A stretch of 6,052 nucleotides of DNA from JBAXTZ01 sp037129925 (GCA_037129925.1 JBAXTZ010000091.1:1-6052), one strand, 5' to 3'. Shown: positions 1-5,406, counted from the first letter of the stretch. The notes: generated by a model not told the origin, from the letters alone. Numbers and translations are program-made.

Positions 1-15
1 AGTCTTATCATATTT

Positions 16-31
16 GTATTTCTGATATAAT
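16..31 (+). promoter_or_regulatory. Extended -10 promoter-like motif at the left edge
   Basis: GTATTTCTGATATAAT contains a consensus extended -10 (TG-A-TATAAT, hexamer at 26-31). No good -35 is visible, and no plus-strand gene follows that I can support, so promoter activity is uncertain. The 16-mer matches the promoter of the sigma-factor gene (4841-4856) at 15 of 16 positions, so it could instead be a repeat or attachment core. Confidence 0.3.
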
Positions 32-202
32 CACAGTTTTTCTATCCATCGACGTAAAAGCCATGCAATCCGGCATTTATATGCGTCAGTCGCATTTTCG
101 GCTTCAGCATAATTATTATATTTTCCTATACCACACAACGCATATATTTCCGTTTAGCACGCGTTTAGCACGAGCTGTAGTATCCGCAAATGTAATATCC
201 AT
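31..202 (-). pseudogene. Possible small broken ORF downstream of the leftward operon
   Basis: On the minus strand an ATG at 202 opens 28 codons (starting MDITFADTTARAK) that stop at 116. A second frame then runs to a TGA at 31-33 and encodes a plausible charged helical stretch (YNNYAEAENATDAYK, then a Trp/Arg-rich end). The two pieces overlap around 116-150 in different frames, as one short gene split by a frameshift would. I recognise neither piece. No strong ribosome binding site precedes the ATG. Chance ORFs in non-coding DNA are an equally good explanation. Confidence 0.2.
151..172. repeat. 11-bp perfect tandem direct repeat
   Basis: CGTTTAGCACG occurs twice head to tail (151-161 and 162-172), with an ACGCGT palindrome across the junction. 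The unit length is not a multiple of three, so a duplication here would shift any reading frame through it. It could be a slippage product or a protein-binding or recombination site. Confidence 0.7.
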
Positions 203-259
203 GCTGTTCTCGCGTCAGGATCTGGGAGTTCCCATGTACCGCCGCGCGATGTTTCCGCC

Positions 260-1447
260 TTACATAAGGTTCCAGAAGGAAGTTTTTTTGCCATGCACCG
301 TCAATAACCAACTCTGCCATTCCTGCATGTTCCGTATCTTTCCCCAGTTTTCAACTGCTGCCCCATAAGCCATAGCTTTGTTATAGTCGCTGACCGCATA
401 GCGGTAATATCTACTTTGTCCGCGATATAAACACTGCTCGACCAGATTTCGGCGCGCCAAACTCGCTGCGCGGAAAAATCCGGCTCGTGCCAATTTGTCA
501 GATAGCGGTCTCAACGCATTATAGTGTACATCGACATCGTCAATATGTTCCTCGATTGACTGTGCGAGCAATTCCCATTTACGCAAATCGCCAAGCAACT
601 CCCAAAGCTGCCTCCTAGGACTGGCCTTCGCAAGTTCACCTGAAATATTTGCCGCCTCGTCATCATATGATTCCGGTGCCACATTTTTCATGTACTCTTC
701 GTACATTTTGTAATCAAACGTCTCTAGGAGACTCCTTCGCCGCTCCGCTTGCGCAGCTTCCTTGTCTCGCATGCCAGCGAGTGCTTCAATTAGCAAATCC
801 GTTCGGCTGTAATCACACTCATCATAGCTGGGCACCGGCTGCGAGCTTTTTATACAGTCCAATGCTTCAGTATAGCGTTTGTTCCGAATATACAACGCCG
901 CGAGCCGCAACTCGTCATCGGCATATCTGCTGCCAGATTGTTTAATCGCCAGCAAATAACTGTCTGGATCGCCGCAGTGTTCAGCAAATTGGCGGAATCC
1001 ATAATAGTCCTTGGTCGCTAAAAATGATTGCTTTAATTTCTCCAATCCCTCTGTGTCCAGCAGCTCCAAAAAATCGGTCAAAATGAACATCCCGATATTA
1101 CTGTGATTGCGATAATAACTGCCGACCATTTCCGGCAACTCAGCCTTGCGCTTGTCCGGCATCTCCGTCCACACTGCCGCCCATAACTTGCTCAACTCGC
1201 CAAGGTATTCCACGGCACACCCGGAAGAATCATCTTTTGTTTCAACGATTTTCTCAAAATCATCGATCATCTTATGCACGAATTTTTCAACTTGGACAGT
1301 ATCGGTCTTTAAATAGTCATATAACACCAGGACTACTTCCCTCGTCAAATCGTTAAAAAAACGATTCGCCTCAGAATAATTGTAGAATCGTTTGCTTGCT
1401 TTTGCCCGCGTATAAAGCTTCTTTATTTCTGCCAATGTCGTATTCAT
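260..1447 (-). CDS. Unrecognised 395-residue helical-repeat-like protein
   Basis: Function unknown. The protein is soluble, with no signal peptide or membrane segment, and is rich in Leu, Ala, Glu, Arg and Tyr in an amphipathic-helix pattern; the middle and C-terminal halves resemble degenerate TPR/Sel1-like helical pairs (for example DELRLAALYIRNKRYTEALD). The last 60 or so residues, with a YYRYAV segment and a terminal HGKKTSFW, remind me of the helical C-terminal part of DUF6880 or SWIM-associated proteins, from memory only. The start at 1447 is supported by GGAG about 8 nt upstream. It is the last gene of the leftward operon, 48 bp after the RhuM-type gene, with no clear terminator between them or after it. 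Its position suggests cargo of the integrated element. It could be a partner of the RhuM/Fic protein, but nothing in the sequence proves that. Confidence 0.8.
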   Translation of the reverse strand: MNTTLAEIKKLYTRAKASKRFYNYSEANRFFNDLTREVVLVLYDYLKTDTVQVEKFVHKMIDDFEKIVETKDDSSGCAVEYLGELSKLWAAVWTEMPDKRKAELPEMVGSYYRNHSNIGMFILTDFLELLDTEGLEKLKQSFLATKDYYGFRQFAEHCGDPDSYLLAIKQSGSRYADDELRLAALYIRNKRYTEALDCIKSSQPVPSYDECDYSRTDLLIEALAGMRDKEAAQAERRRSLLETFDYKMYEEYMKNVAPESYDDEAANISGELAKASPRRQLWELLGDLRKWELLAQSIEEHIDDVDVHYNALRPLSDKLARAGFFRAASLARRNLVEQCLYRGQSRYYRYAVSDYNKAMAYGAAVENWGKIRNMQEWQSWLLTVHGKKTSFWNLM

Positions 1448-1495
1448 CTCAACATCTCCGTATTTTTTAGTCTGTGATACAGGTCGACCATCAAC

Positions 1496-2485
1496 TCACG
1501 CGGCTCTCGCAATCAAATTGGCAACGATTTTCACAATAATGTCTTTTTCTTGCGGGCGGCTTTCGGCGATCATCAACGTAATGGCTATCAACGTGCTGTC
1601 CGCCATGCTTTTCTCGCCGCTAATCTCGTATAACATATTGTTCCGCCGCAAGAAGTGCAGGAATATCGCGGCCGCAATCCGCTTGTTGCCGTCCGAAAAC
1701 GAGTGATTTTTCACCACGAAATACAATAAGTGCGCCGCTTTTTCTTCAATACTCGGATAAAGATCAGTCTCACCAAAGCTTTGATATATCGCTGCCAGCG
1801 AGCCTTTGAACGACTGATCTTTCTCAACGCCGAATAATCCGCCAAAATCATCACGCATCAATTCAATTATCGCCATTGCTTCCGGATATTCCAGGATATA
1901 TGCCTTTCCTTTTGTTACGCCTTCCAAAACCACCCGGTCGTGATCATAAGAATCCAGCACATCGAGCGCATAAGCGTAATCGGTCAGCACCTTGATTAAC
2001 CCGGCAGCTTCATGCAATGACTCAACTTGCTTTTCCGCTGTTCTGCCCAACAGTTTGATCGCGCCGGTGAGCGCAACCAGTTTCTCCTGCTGTTTGTTCA
2101 GTAACTGTTCGTTGATACTATAGCCCTGCAACAAATATTGCTTCAATATATTGCTTGCCCAGATACGGAACTGGGTACCGCGTTTGGAATTAACCCGGTA
2201 GCCGACGGAAATGATCATATCCAGATTGAACTGTTCGATCCGTCTTTCAATGTTCCGCGCGCCTTCAGTTTGAACTGTTGCAAAAAATGCAACAGTTGCC
2301 GCTTTTGACAATTCGCCTTCGCGAAAAACGTTGCGGATATGCCGCGAGATAACCGATTTATCGCGTTCGAACAACTCGGCAATCTGATTCAAACTGAGCC
2401 AGAGCGTTTCAGCAGCAATATTCACTTCAAGGTTAGCCTTGCCGTCTTCCGTCTGAAATATAACTATTTTCCTATCCTGCGTCAT
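1496..2485 (-). CDS. RhuM family protein with Fic/Doc-like C-terminal domain
   Basis: This 329-residue protein has the layout of the RhuM (virulence-associated) family. The N-terminal part, about residues 1-125, carries the typical stretch ETLWLSLNQIAELFERDKS, then ISVGYRVNSKRGTQFRIWA. A linker helix follows, then a Fic/Doc-like domain with H261-S-F-S-D-G-N-K-R269, matching the Fic consensus HxFx(D/E)GNxR. Fic domains usually transfer AMP or another phosphate-containing group to a target protein; Doc phosphorylates EF-Tu. The motif is intact, so catalysis is plausible, but the substrate is unknown. No antitoxin is adjacent. The N-terminus resembles phage antirepressor/KilA-type DNA-associated domains, so a regulatory role is possible. 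The ATG overlaps the end of the recombinase gene by 14 nt and has GAAGGA upstream, implying translational coupling. RhuM proteins are common on islands and prophages. Confidence 0.9.
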   Translation of the reverse strand: MTQDRKIVIFQTEDGKANLEVNIAAETLWLSLNQIAELFERDKSVISRHIRNVFREGELSKAATVAFFATVQTEGARNIERRIEQFNLDMIISVGYRVNSKRGTQFRIWASNILKQYLLQGYSINEQLLNKQQEKLVALTGAIKLLGRTAEKQVESLHEAAGLIKVLTDYAYALDVLDSYDHDRVVLEGVTKGKAYILEYPEAMAIIELMRDDFGGLFGVEKDQSFKGSLAAIYQSFGETDLYPSIEEKAAHLLYFVVKNHSFSDGNKRIAAAIFLHFLRRNNMLYEISGEKSMADSTLIAITLMIAESRPQEKDIIVKIVANLIARAA

Positions 2486-3596
2486 ATTTTATTCGTCCTT
2501 CTTTCACAACATCGCCGTCATAATCCAGCCCCTTCAACGCCTCGTCCAGTATCCCCGCGGCTTTGTGTTTGTCTTCGTCAAGAACGTGCGCGTAAGTCTG
2601 CAAGGTTAGCCGGATGTCGCTATGACCGAGCAGTTGCTGCAGCGTGCGGATGTTCGCGCCGTTTCTCAGCAGTGTCGTGGCGTAGATATGCCGGAAGTCG
2701 TGGATCTTCACCGGATGACCGACGGTTTTGGCAATTGCCCGCGCAAATCCCGCCGGGGTATAGGCATCGCCGCGATATGTCAGGACACTCTGATAGACAA
2801 CTTTTATCGATTGCCGGTATTCTTTCAAATCCTTTATCAACGCTGCCGGTAGCGGCAGTGTCCGGTTCGAGGCTTCGGATTTCGTCGCCGCTTTCTTGCC
2901 GCCTGCACCGCTGGCTTTGTTCACCGTCAATGTCCGGTTGGCAAAATCAATGTCCCGCCACAATAACGCCGTCACTTCGCTGCGTCGCAAACCAGTATAC
3001 AGCAGAATCCGCGCGCCGAGATACAACACCGGTTTTACTTTCAGCGCCTTCAGCAAATCGCTCAGCTTTGCTTCGTCGAAATCCACAATCCGCTGCGGTG
3101 CCTGCGCCGGAACTTTTATCTTCCTGAGCGGCGATTTGACAATAATCCCGTCATCCAGTGCCTGATTGAGAATTACCGACAGCGTCTGCTTGATATACAA
3201 CGCCGTACGCGGTTTACTGCAGTTGGCGTTAACCAGCTCCTGAATATTCACCGGCGCAATTTTACCCAGCCGCATCCGGCCAAGCGCCGAGGTCTTTATG
3301 TAATTTTTGAACACCGAAAAATACTGCTCGTATGTCTTCGGACGTACCCGCGGTTTTACAAAAACTTCCAGCGCCTTCTCGCCCCACTGCGTCAATGTGA
3401 CATTTTCATCATAATACGGCGACAGCCGATACAACTGCTGAAACTCCGCCAACTTTTCCCGCGCTTCGACGTAGCTGTCTGCCGTGTGGCTCTTGCGTAC
3501 CTGCTTGCCGTCGGCATCATAACCTACCGTGATAAACACCCGGTACCGCTTTCCGGCTTTCTGAATACTGCCTTCGTTATGCCCGCGCTTTCGCAT
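2472..3596 (-). CDS. int: Tyrosine recombinase (integrase) of the integrated element
   Basis: A site-specific tyrosine recombinase that would integrate and excise the element. Numbered from the longest frame (ATG at 3623), the catalytic set is complete: R213 in TGLRRSE, the beta-strand Lys K248 in TKSE, H308 and R311 in HDFRH, H334 in LLGHSD, and the nucleophile Y344. An AP2-like arm-binding N-terminus (about residues 14-60) and a SAM-like core-binding domain (about 73-165) precede the catalytic domain, as in Tn916/phage-type integrases. I prefer the ATG at 3596 (374 residues): it gives MRKRGHNEGSIQK, the usual beginning of these proteins, with AGGCGG 9 nt upstream, whereas the 3623 ATG only adds a Lys/Arg run. 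Either start overlaps the repressor gene (20 or 47 nt). The 3' end overlaps the RhuM-type gene. Confidence 0.95.
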   Translation of the reverse strand: MRKRGHNEGSIQKAGKRYRVFITVGYDADGKQVRKSHTADSYVEAREKLAEFQQLYRLSPYYDENVTLTQWGEKALEVFVKPRVRPKTYEQYFSVFKNYIKTSALGRMRLGKIAPVNIQELVNANCSKPRTALYIKQTLSVILNQALDDGIIVKSPLRKIKVPAQAPQRIVDFDEAKLSDLLKALKVKPVLYLGARILLYTGLRRSEVTALLWRDIDFANRTLTVNKASGAGGKKAATKSEASNRTLPLPAALIKDLKEYRQSIKVVYQSVLTYRGDAYTPAGFARAIAKTVGHPVKIHDFRHIYATTLLRNGANIRTLQQLLGHSDIRLTLQTYAHVLDEDKHKAAGILDEALKGLDYDGDVVKEGRIKYDAG

Positions 3597-3909
3597 TTTC
3601 TTTCGCCGCCTTTTTTTCTTCATTTAGTTTCAAAAACGTTTGCACCAGCATGACAATCACCTGCTGCTGATCCGGTTCCAGTTCCGCATAGCCGCGCCAC
3701 ACCGGAAATTCCCGCAAATCAAAGTCCAGCATATAATCAACATTGACTTCAAACAACCGGCACATCTTCACGATTTCTTCGTAGCCCGGATAATGTTTGT
3801 TATTCTCCCACGCCACAATCGTCGGCTGGGATACTCCAACCACTTCCGCCAGCTCCACCTGGGAGATTCGCTTTTTCACCCGCAGCATTTTTATCTTCGT
3901 TCCAATCAT
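3577..3909 (-). CDS. XRE/Cro-CI family transcriptional repressor
   Basis: A 110-residue protein with one N-terminal Cro/CI-type helix-turn-helix at about residues 5-60: helix 2 starts near S16 (SQVELAEVVGV) and the recognition helix near S27 (SQPTIVAWENNK), followed by the usual Y-P-G-Y-E-E-I-V-K-M-C segment. The C-terminus is a short helix (about 78-95) and an Ala/Lys tail. There is no LexA/CI-type peptidase domain, so classical RecA-stimulated self-cleavage is unlikely. The start is well supported by AGGAGGT at 3917-3923, 7 nt upstream. It is the first gene of the leftward operon, divergent from the excisionase-like gene. By analogy with temperate elements it probably represses the rightward promoter and its own; the 3984-4003 dyad is the best operator candidate. 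Confidence 0.93.
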   Translation of the reverse strand: MIGTKIKMLRVKKRISQVELAEVVGVSQPTIVAWENNKHYPGYEEIVKMCRLFEVNVDYMLDFDLREFPVWRGYAELEPDQQQVIVMLVQTFLKLNEEKKAAKENAKARA

Positions 3910-3929
3910 AATATCGCACCTCCTAATAC

Positions 3930-3957
3930 ATTCTACATCAATTTATATTAAATGCAA
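3930..3957 (-). promoter_or_regulatory. Candidate leftward promoter for the repressor-integrase operon
   Basis: Read leftward, TTGCAT (3952-3957), a 16-bp spacer and TAGAAT (3930-3935) make a plausible sigma-70 promoter. Transcription would begin a few bases before the AGGAGGT ribosome binding site, giving a very short leader. The region is AT-rich and offers weaker alternatives further upstream. Confidence 0.45.
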
Positions 3958-3967
3958 ATATTTTGTA

Positions 3968-3996
3968 TTGAAAAATATAAGCTTACGGCGTATAAT
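3968..3996 (+). promoter_or_regulatory. Strong rightward sigma-70 promoter
   Basis: TTGAAA (3968-3973), exactly 17 bp, then a perfect TATAAT (3991-3996). It lies about 60 bp upstream of the excisionase-like gene and faces it. The -10 hexamer sits inside the 3984-4003 dyad, so a bound regulator would block RNA polymerase directly. Confidence 0.8.
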
Positions 3997-4003
3997 ATCC
4001 GTA
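3984..4003. promoter_or_regulatory. Candidate repressor operator (dyad over the -10 box)
   Basis: TACGG-N10-CCGTA is a 20-bp dyad with 5-bp perfect arms, enclosing the rightward TATAAT. Size and position fit an operator for a dimeric Cro/CI-type repressor such as the adjacent XRE protein. The CCGTA-type half-site recurs in TATCCGT at 4028-4034 and TATCCGTATT at 4836-4845. No binding data exist, so assignment to the XRE protein is inference. Confidence 0.5.
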
Positions 4004-4055
4004 TTGCTGATTTTATATTAGGTTGGTTATCCGTTTTTAAGCGAAAGGAGAAGAA

Positions 4056-4259
4056 ATGTTTCTGACAGTAAAAGAATTTTGCAGCCGTACCCACTTTGGC
4101 GACAACGCGGTCCGGGTATTCTGCCGTTCAGCCGGATTCCCCTGTATGCGCATCGGCGCCAAGTACTTCATTGATTATGACGCAGCGATTGAATGGCTGA
4201 AACAAAAAGCCAAAGACCGCGAGTTCGTCAAAATCAAGAACCTCAAACCCGGATGCTGA
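4056..4259 (+). CDS. Excisionase-like small HTH DNA-binding protein
   Basis: A 67-residue basic protein of the MerR-like/HTH_17 excisionase type. It begins FLTVKEFCSRTHFG, has a second helix around VRVFCRSAGFP, a wing-like segment MRIGAKYFID, and ends the domain with AAIEWLKQKAK, the conserved Trp of this family. Such proteins bend DNA as recombination directionality factors (Xis) or act as small regulators. Here its size, its place opposite the repressor-integrase operon and its strong promoter favour an excisionase or early regulator. AAGGAG (4045-4050) lies 5 nt before the ATG. Only one base separates its TGA from the next ATG, so the two genes are co-transcribed and probably coupled. An unrelated regulatory role is possible. 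Confidence 0.85.
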   Translation: MFLTVKEFCSRTHFGDNAVRVFCRSAGFPCMRIGAKYFIDYDAAIEWLKQKAKDREFVKIKNLKPGC

Positions 4260-4260
4260 C

Positions 4261-4608
4261 ATGGCGCTCAATCTCTATTTACAGCTCGACCGCTTCGTCC
4301 ATCTCAAATTTGACGAAGAAACCATCGACAACAACGCGCTGGCGCTCTATGCCACGTTACTAGTCTTCATCAACCGCAACAACTGGCGCGCGACCGCGAT
4401 CTCGCAGCACAAACTAATGACCTACACCAAAATCAGCAAACCAACTTTCTTAAAAGCGCGGCGGGCGCTGATTGACTCCGGCGCCTTGAAAATGGCGTCC
4501 GACCCTTACAACCGGCTCACGCCCTATTATGTCATCATCCGGCTATACCGCGAAGCCGAAATCGAAAACCCCGGCAAACCCCATCTCGCGATGTTCACCC
4601 CCAATTAA
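4261..4608 (+). CDS. Winged-helix protein, replication-initiator/DnaD-N-like
   Basis: A 115-residue protein that reads as a single winged-helix domain. A helix around ALALYATLLVFINRNNW is followed by an HTH (AISQHKLMTYTKISKPTFLKARRALIDSGAL has the usual spacing), then a beta wing with a polar turn (MASDPYNRLTPYYVIIRLY). This matches the N-terminal domain of phage and plasmid replisome organisers and DnaD-like initiators. The usual C-terminal DnaD/ATPase-loading domain is absent; the protein ends about 20 residues after the wing. It starts one base after the excisionase-like gene and has no strong ribosome binding site of its own, so it is probably translationally coupled. The terminator overlaps its stop codon. 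The origin-like repeats just downstream suggest it may bind there. A purely transcriptional role is the alternative. Confidence 0.75.
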   Translation: MALNLYLQLDRFVHLKFDEETIDNNALALYATLLVFINRNNWRATAISQHKLMTYTKISKPTFLKARRALIDSGALKMASDPYNRLTPYYVIIRLYREAEIENPGKPHLAMFTPN

Positions 4609-4631
4609 GCGCGGACTACCGCGCTTTTTTT
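4607..4631 (+). terminator. Rho-independent terminator after the winged-helix gene
   Basis: AAGCGCGG, a 4-nt loop ACTA, and CCGCGCTT form an 8-bp perfect stem running into a 7-T tract. The stop codon's last two A bases form the base of the stem, so termination follows the gene directly and insulates the next region. Confidence 0.9.
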
Positions 4632-4648
4632 CATGTCCGCACGCCAAT

Positions 4649-4728
4649 TGTGAATAACTTGCAAATGTTAATAACTGCGAAATTTCCGTTGATAACCCGC
4701 CGTTTTCTGTGGACAACCCTGTGGATAA
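4649..4728 (-). other. DnaA-box-like cluster, candidate replication origin
   Basis: Five similarly oriented motifs lie in 80 bp: TGTGAATAA (4649-4657, reverse TTATTCACA), TGTTAATAA (4666-4674), CGTTGATAA (4688-4696), TGTGGACAA (4708-4716, reverse TTGTCCACA) and TGTGGATAA (4720-4728, reverse TTATCCACA). The last is a perfect consensus DnaA box, the first fits TTATNCACA, and the others have one or two mismatches. Start spacings are 17, 22, 20 and 12 bp. No gene covers them. Together with the phased repeats and the AT-rich segment to the right they resemble an oriC-type or plasmid/ICE origin. Chromosomal oriC is unlikely because dnaA and dnaN are not adjacent. Origin activity is inference. Confidence 0.55.
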
Positions 4729-4740
4729 TATCTACCCCAA

Positions 4741-4780
4741 GGTAAAGGATTTTTACCTAATAGGTAAACGAACTGGTAAA
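4741..4780. repeat. Helically phased GGTAAA repeats (iteron-like)
   Basis: Four copies of GGTAAA: 4741-4746, inverted at 4752-4757, 4763-4768 and 4775-4780. Start spacings are 11, 11 and 12 bp, about one helical turn, so all could face one side of the DNA. Copies two and three form a perfect 17-bp palindrome, TTTACCTA-A-TAGGTAAA (4752-4768). This suits a cooperatively binding protein; the winged-helix initiator-like protein is the nearest candidate. Confidence 0.65.
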
Positions 4781-4801
4781 CCATTTTGACCCCTTACGTA
4801 A

Positions 4802-4832
4802 TACTATAAGATAATTAAATATACTTATAGTA
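4802..4832. repeat. 9-bp perfect inverted repeat upstream of the sigma-factor gene
   Basis: TACTATAAG (4802-4810) and CTTATAGTA (4824-4832) are exact inverted copies separated by 13 AT-only bases. Arm centres are 22 bp apart, two helical turns, which suits a dimeric protein on one face of the DNA. It ends 18 bp before the sigma gene's -10 hexamer, covering the -35 area. By hand count 4801-4866 is about 80% AT, so this could also be part of an unwinding element. Confidence 0.65.
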
Positions 4833-4847
4833 GAGTATCCGTATTTG

Positions 4848-4856
4848 TGATATAAT
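4848..4856 (+). promoter_or_regulatory. Extended -10 promoter of the sigma-factor gene
   Basis: TG-A-TATAAT (hexamer at 4851-4856) is a consensus extended -10. The expected -35 position carries no good hexamer, as is tolerated for extended -10 promoters, and is occupied by the 4802-4832 dyad. The leader to the GGAGG at 4869 would be short. Confidence 0.65.
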
Positions 4857-4878
4857 TGAAATAAAACTGGAGGTTGAA

Positions 4879-5370
4879 ATCACGCCGAACAATCCCGCCA
4901 ATAAACCCGACAACCCTGACAGCGAACAACCAGACACCGCCAAATACCTGCCGATCATCAAAAAATTCGCCCGCCGCTACCGCAACATCATCGAAGATTC
5001 CGAACAAGAAGCCTGGCTCGCCTACGCCGAAGCGCTGCACGACTATGATCCCGCCAAGAACTGCCTGTTCACAACGTTTCTATTCTGGAAACTGCGCTGG
5101 CATTTCAAGCAACTCACGCAAAACTACCGCCGCCGCCAGAAACTGCACGCCGAACTGTGCGAACAACAGTTGCTGGAAAAACAAATCAAACCGCTGGCTA
5201 ATGTTCCGGAAATTAACATCGACAACCTGCCGCCACGCACCCGCGAGGCCGCGAAACATATTCTTGCCGGAAAAACGCTCAGCCAGACCGCCCGGACTAT
5301 GCGAATTACACCGCAAGCCGTAAAAAATTTAATGCTCCGCGCCAGAAGAAAAATGCTTCTGACAGATTAA
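4879..5370 (+). CDS. Sigma-70 family RNA polymerase sigma factor (short, regions 2 and 4), non-canonical start
   Basis: The frame encodes 163 residues. Region 2 spans about residues 22-86 (DSEQEAWLAYAEALHDYDP, then FTTFLFWKLRWHF, the core-binding and -10-recognising helices), and region 4 about 115-160 (LPPRTREAAKHIL, then the HTH TLSQTARTMRITPQAVKNLM). It lacks regions 1.1 and 3, like ECF or YvrI-type factors and small phage-like sigma proteins. The Pro/Asn/Asp-rich first 20 residues are probably disordered. GGAGG at 4869-4873 is excellent, but no ATG, GTG or TTG occurs in frame between the upstream stop (4831) and a TTG at 5167, which would delete region 2. The best-placed start is ATC at 4879 (5-nt spacing); CTG 4867 and ACG 4882 are alternatives. 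A sequencing error (ATG read as ATC), a mutated start, or real AUC initiation are all possible. It probably directs transcription of the DUF1659/DUF2922 genes that follow. Confidence 0.85.
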   Translation: MTPNNPANKPDNPDSEQPDTAKYLPIIKKFARRYRNIIEDSEQEAWLAYAEALHDYDPAKNCLFTTFLFWKLRWHFKQLTQNYRRRQKLHAELCEQQLLEKQIKPLANVPEINIDNLPPRTREAAKHILAGKTLSQTARTMRITPQAVKNLMLRARRKMLLTD

Positions 5371-5377
5371 CCGCCGC

Positions 5378-5406
5378 ATCGGTTCGCGCAAGCGAGCCGA
5401 TTTTTT
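5378..5406 (+). terminator. Rho-independent terminator after the sigma-factor gene
   Basis: ATCGGTTCGC, tetraloop GCAA, GCGAGCCGAT: a 10-bp stem with one T-G wobble and a GNRA loop, followed by six T. It starts 7 nt after the stop codon and separates the sigma gene from the DUF1659-like gene, which therefore needs its own promoter or read-through. Confidence 0.92.

Noticed and set aside
220..240. TGGGA-AC-TCCCA palindrome after the 395-residue gene as a terminator
   Set aside because: The loop would be two bases and no T-tract follows on the minus strand.
63..368. 101-codon plus-strand ORF near the left edge
   Set aside because: Overlaps the C-terminal part of the 395-residue gene, has no ribosome binding site, and reads as non-coding composition rich in Phe, His and Tyr.
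2339..3127. 262-codon plus-strand ORF opposite the integrase and RhuM genes
   Set aside because: Antisense to two confident genes with full catalytic motifs; Arg/Ser/Pro/Cys-rich shadow composition and no ribosome binding site.
4874..5323. Long plus-strand frame starting at TTG 4874, overlapping the sigma gene
   Set aside because: Its start touches the GGAGG with no spacing, its composition (Ser/Thr/Pro/Arg/Asn) is that of an out-of-frame shadow, and the other frame encodes clear sigma regions 2 and 4.
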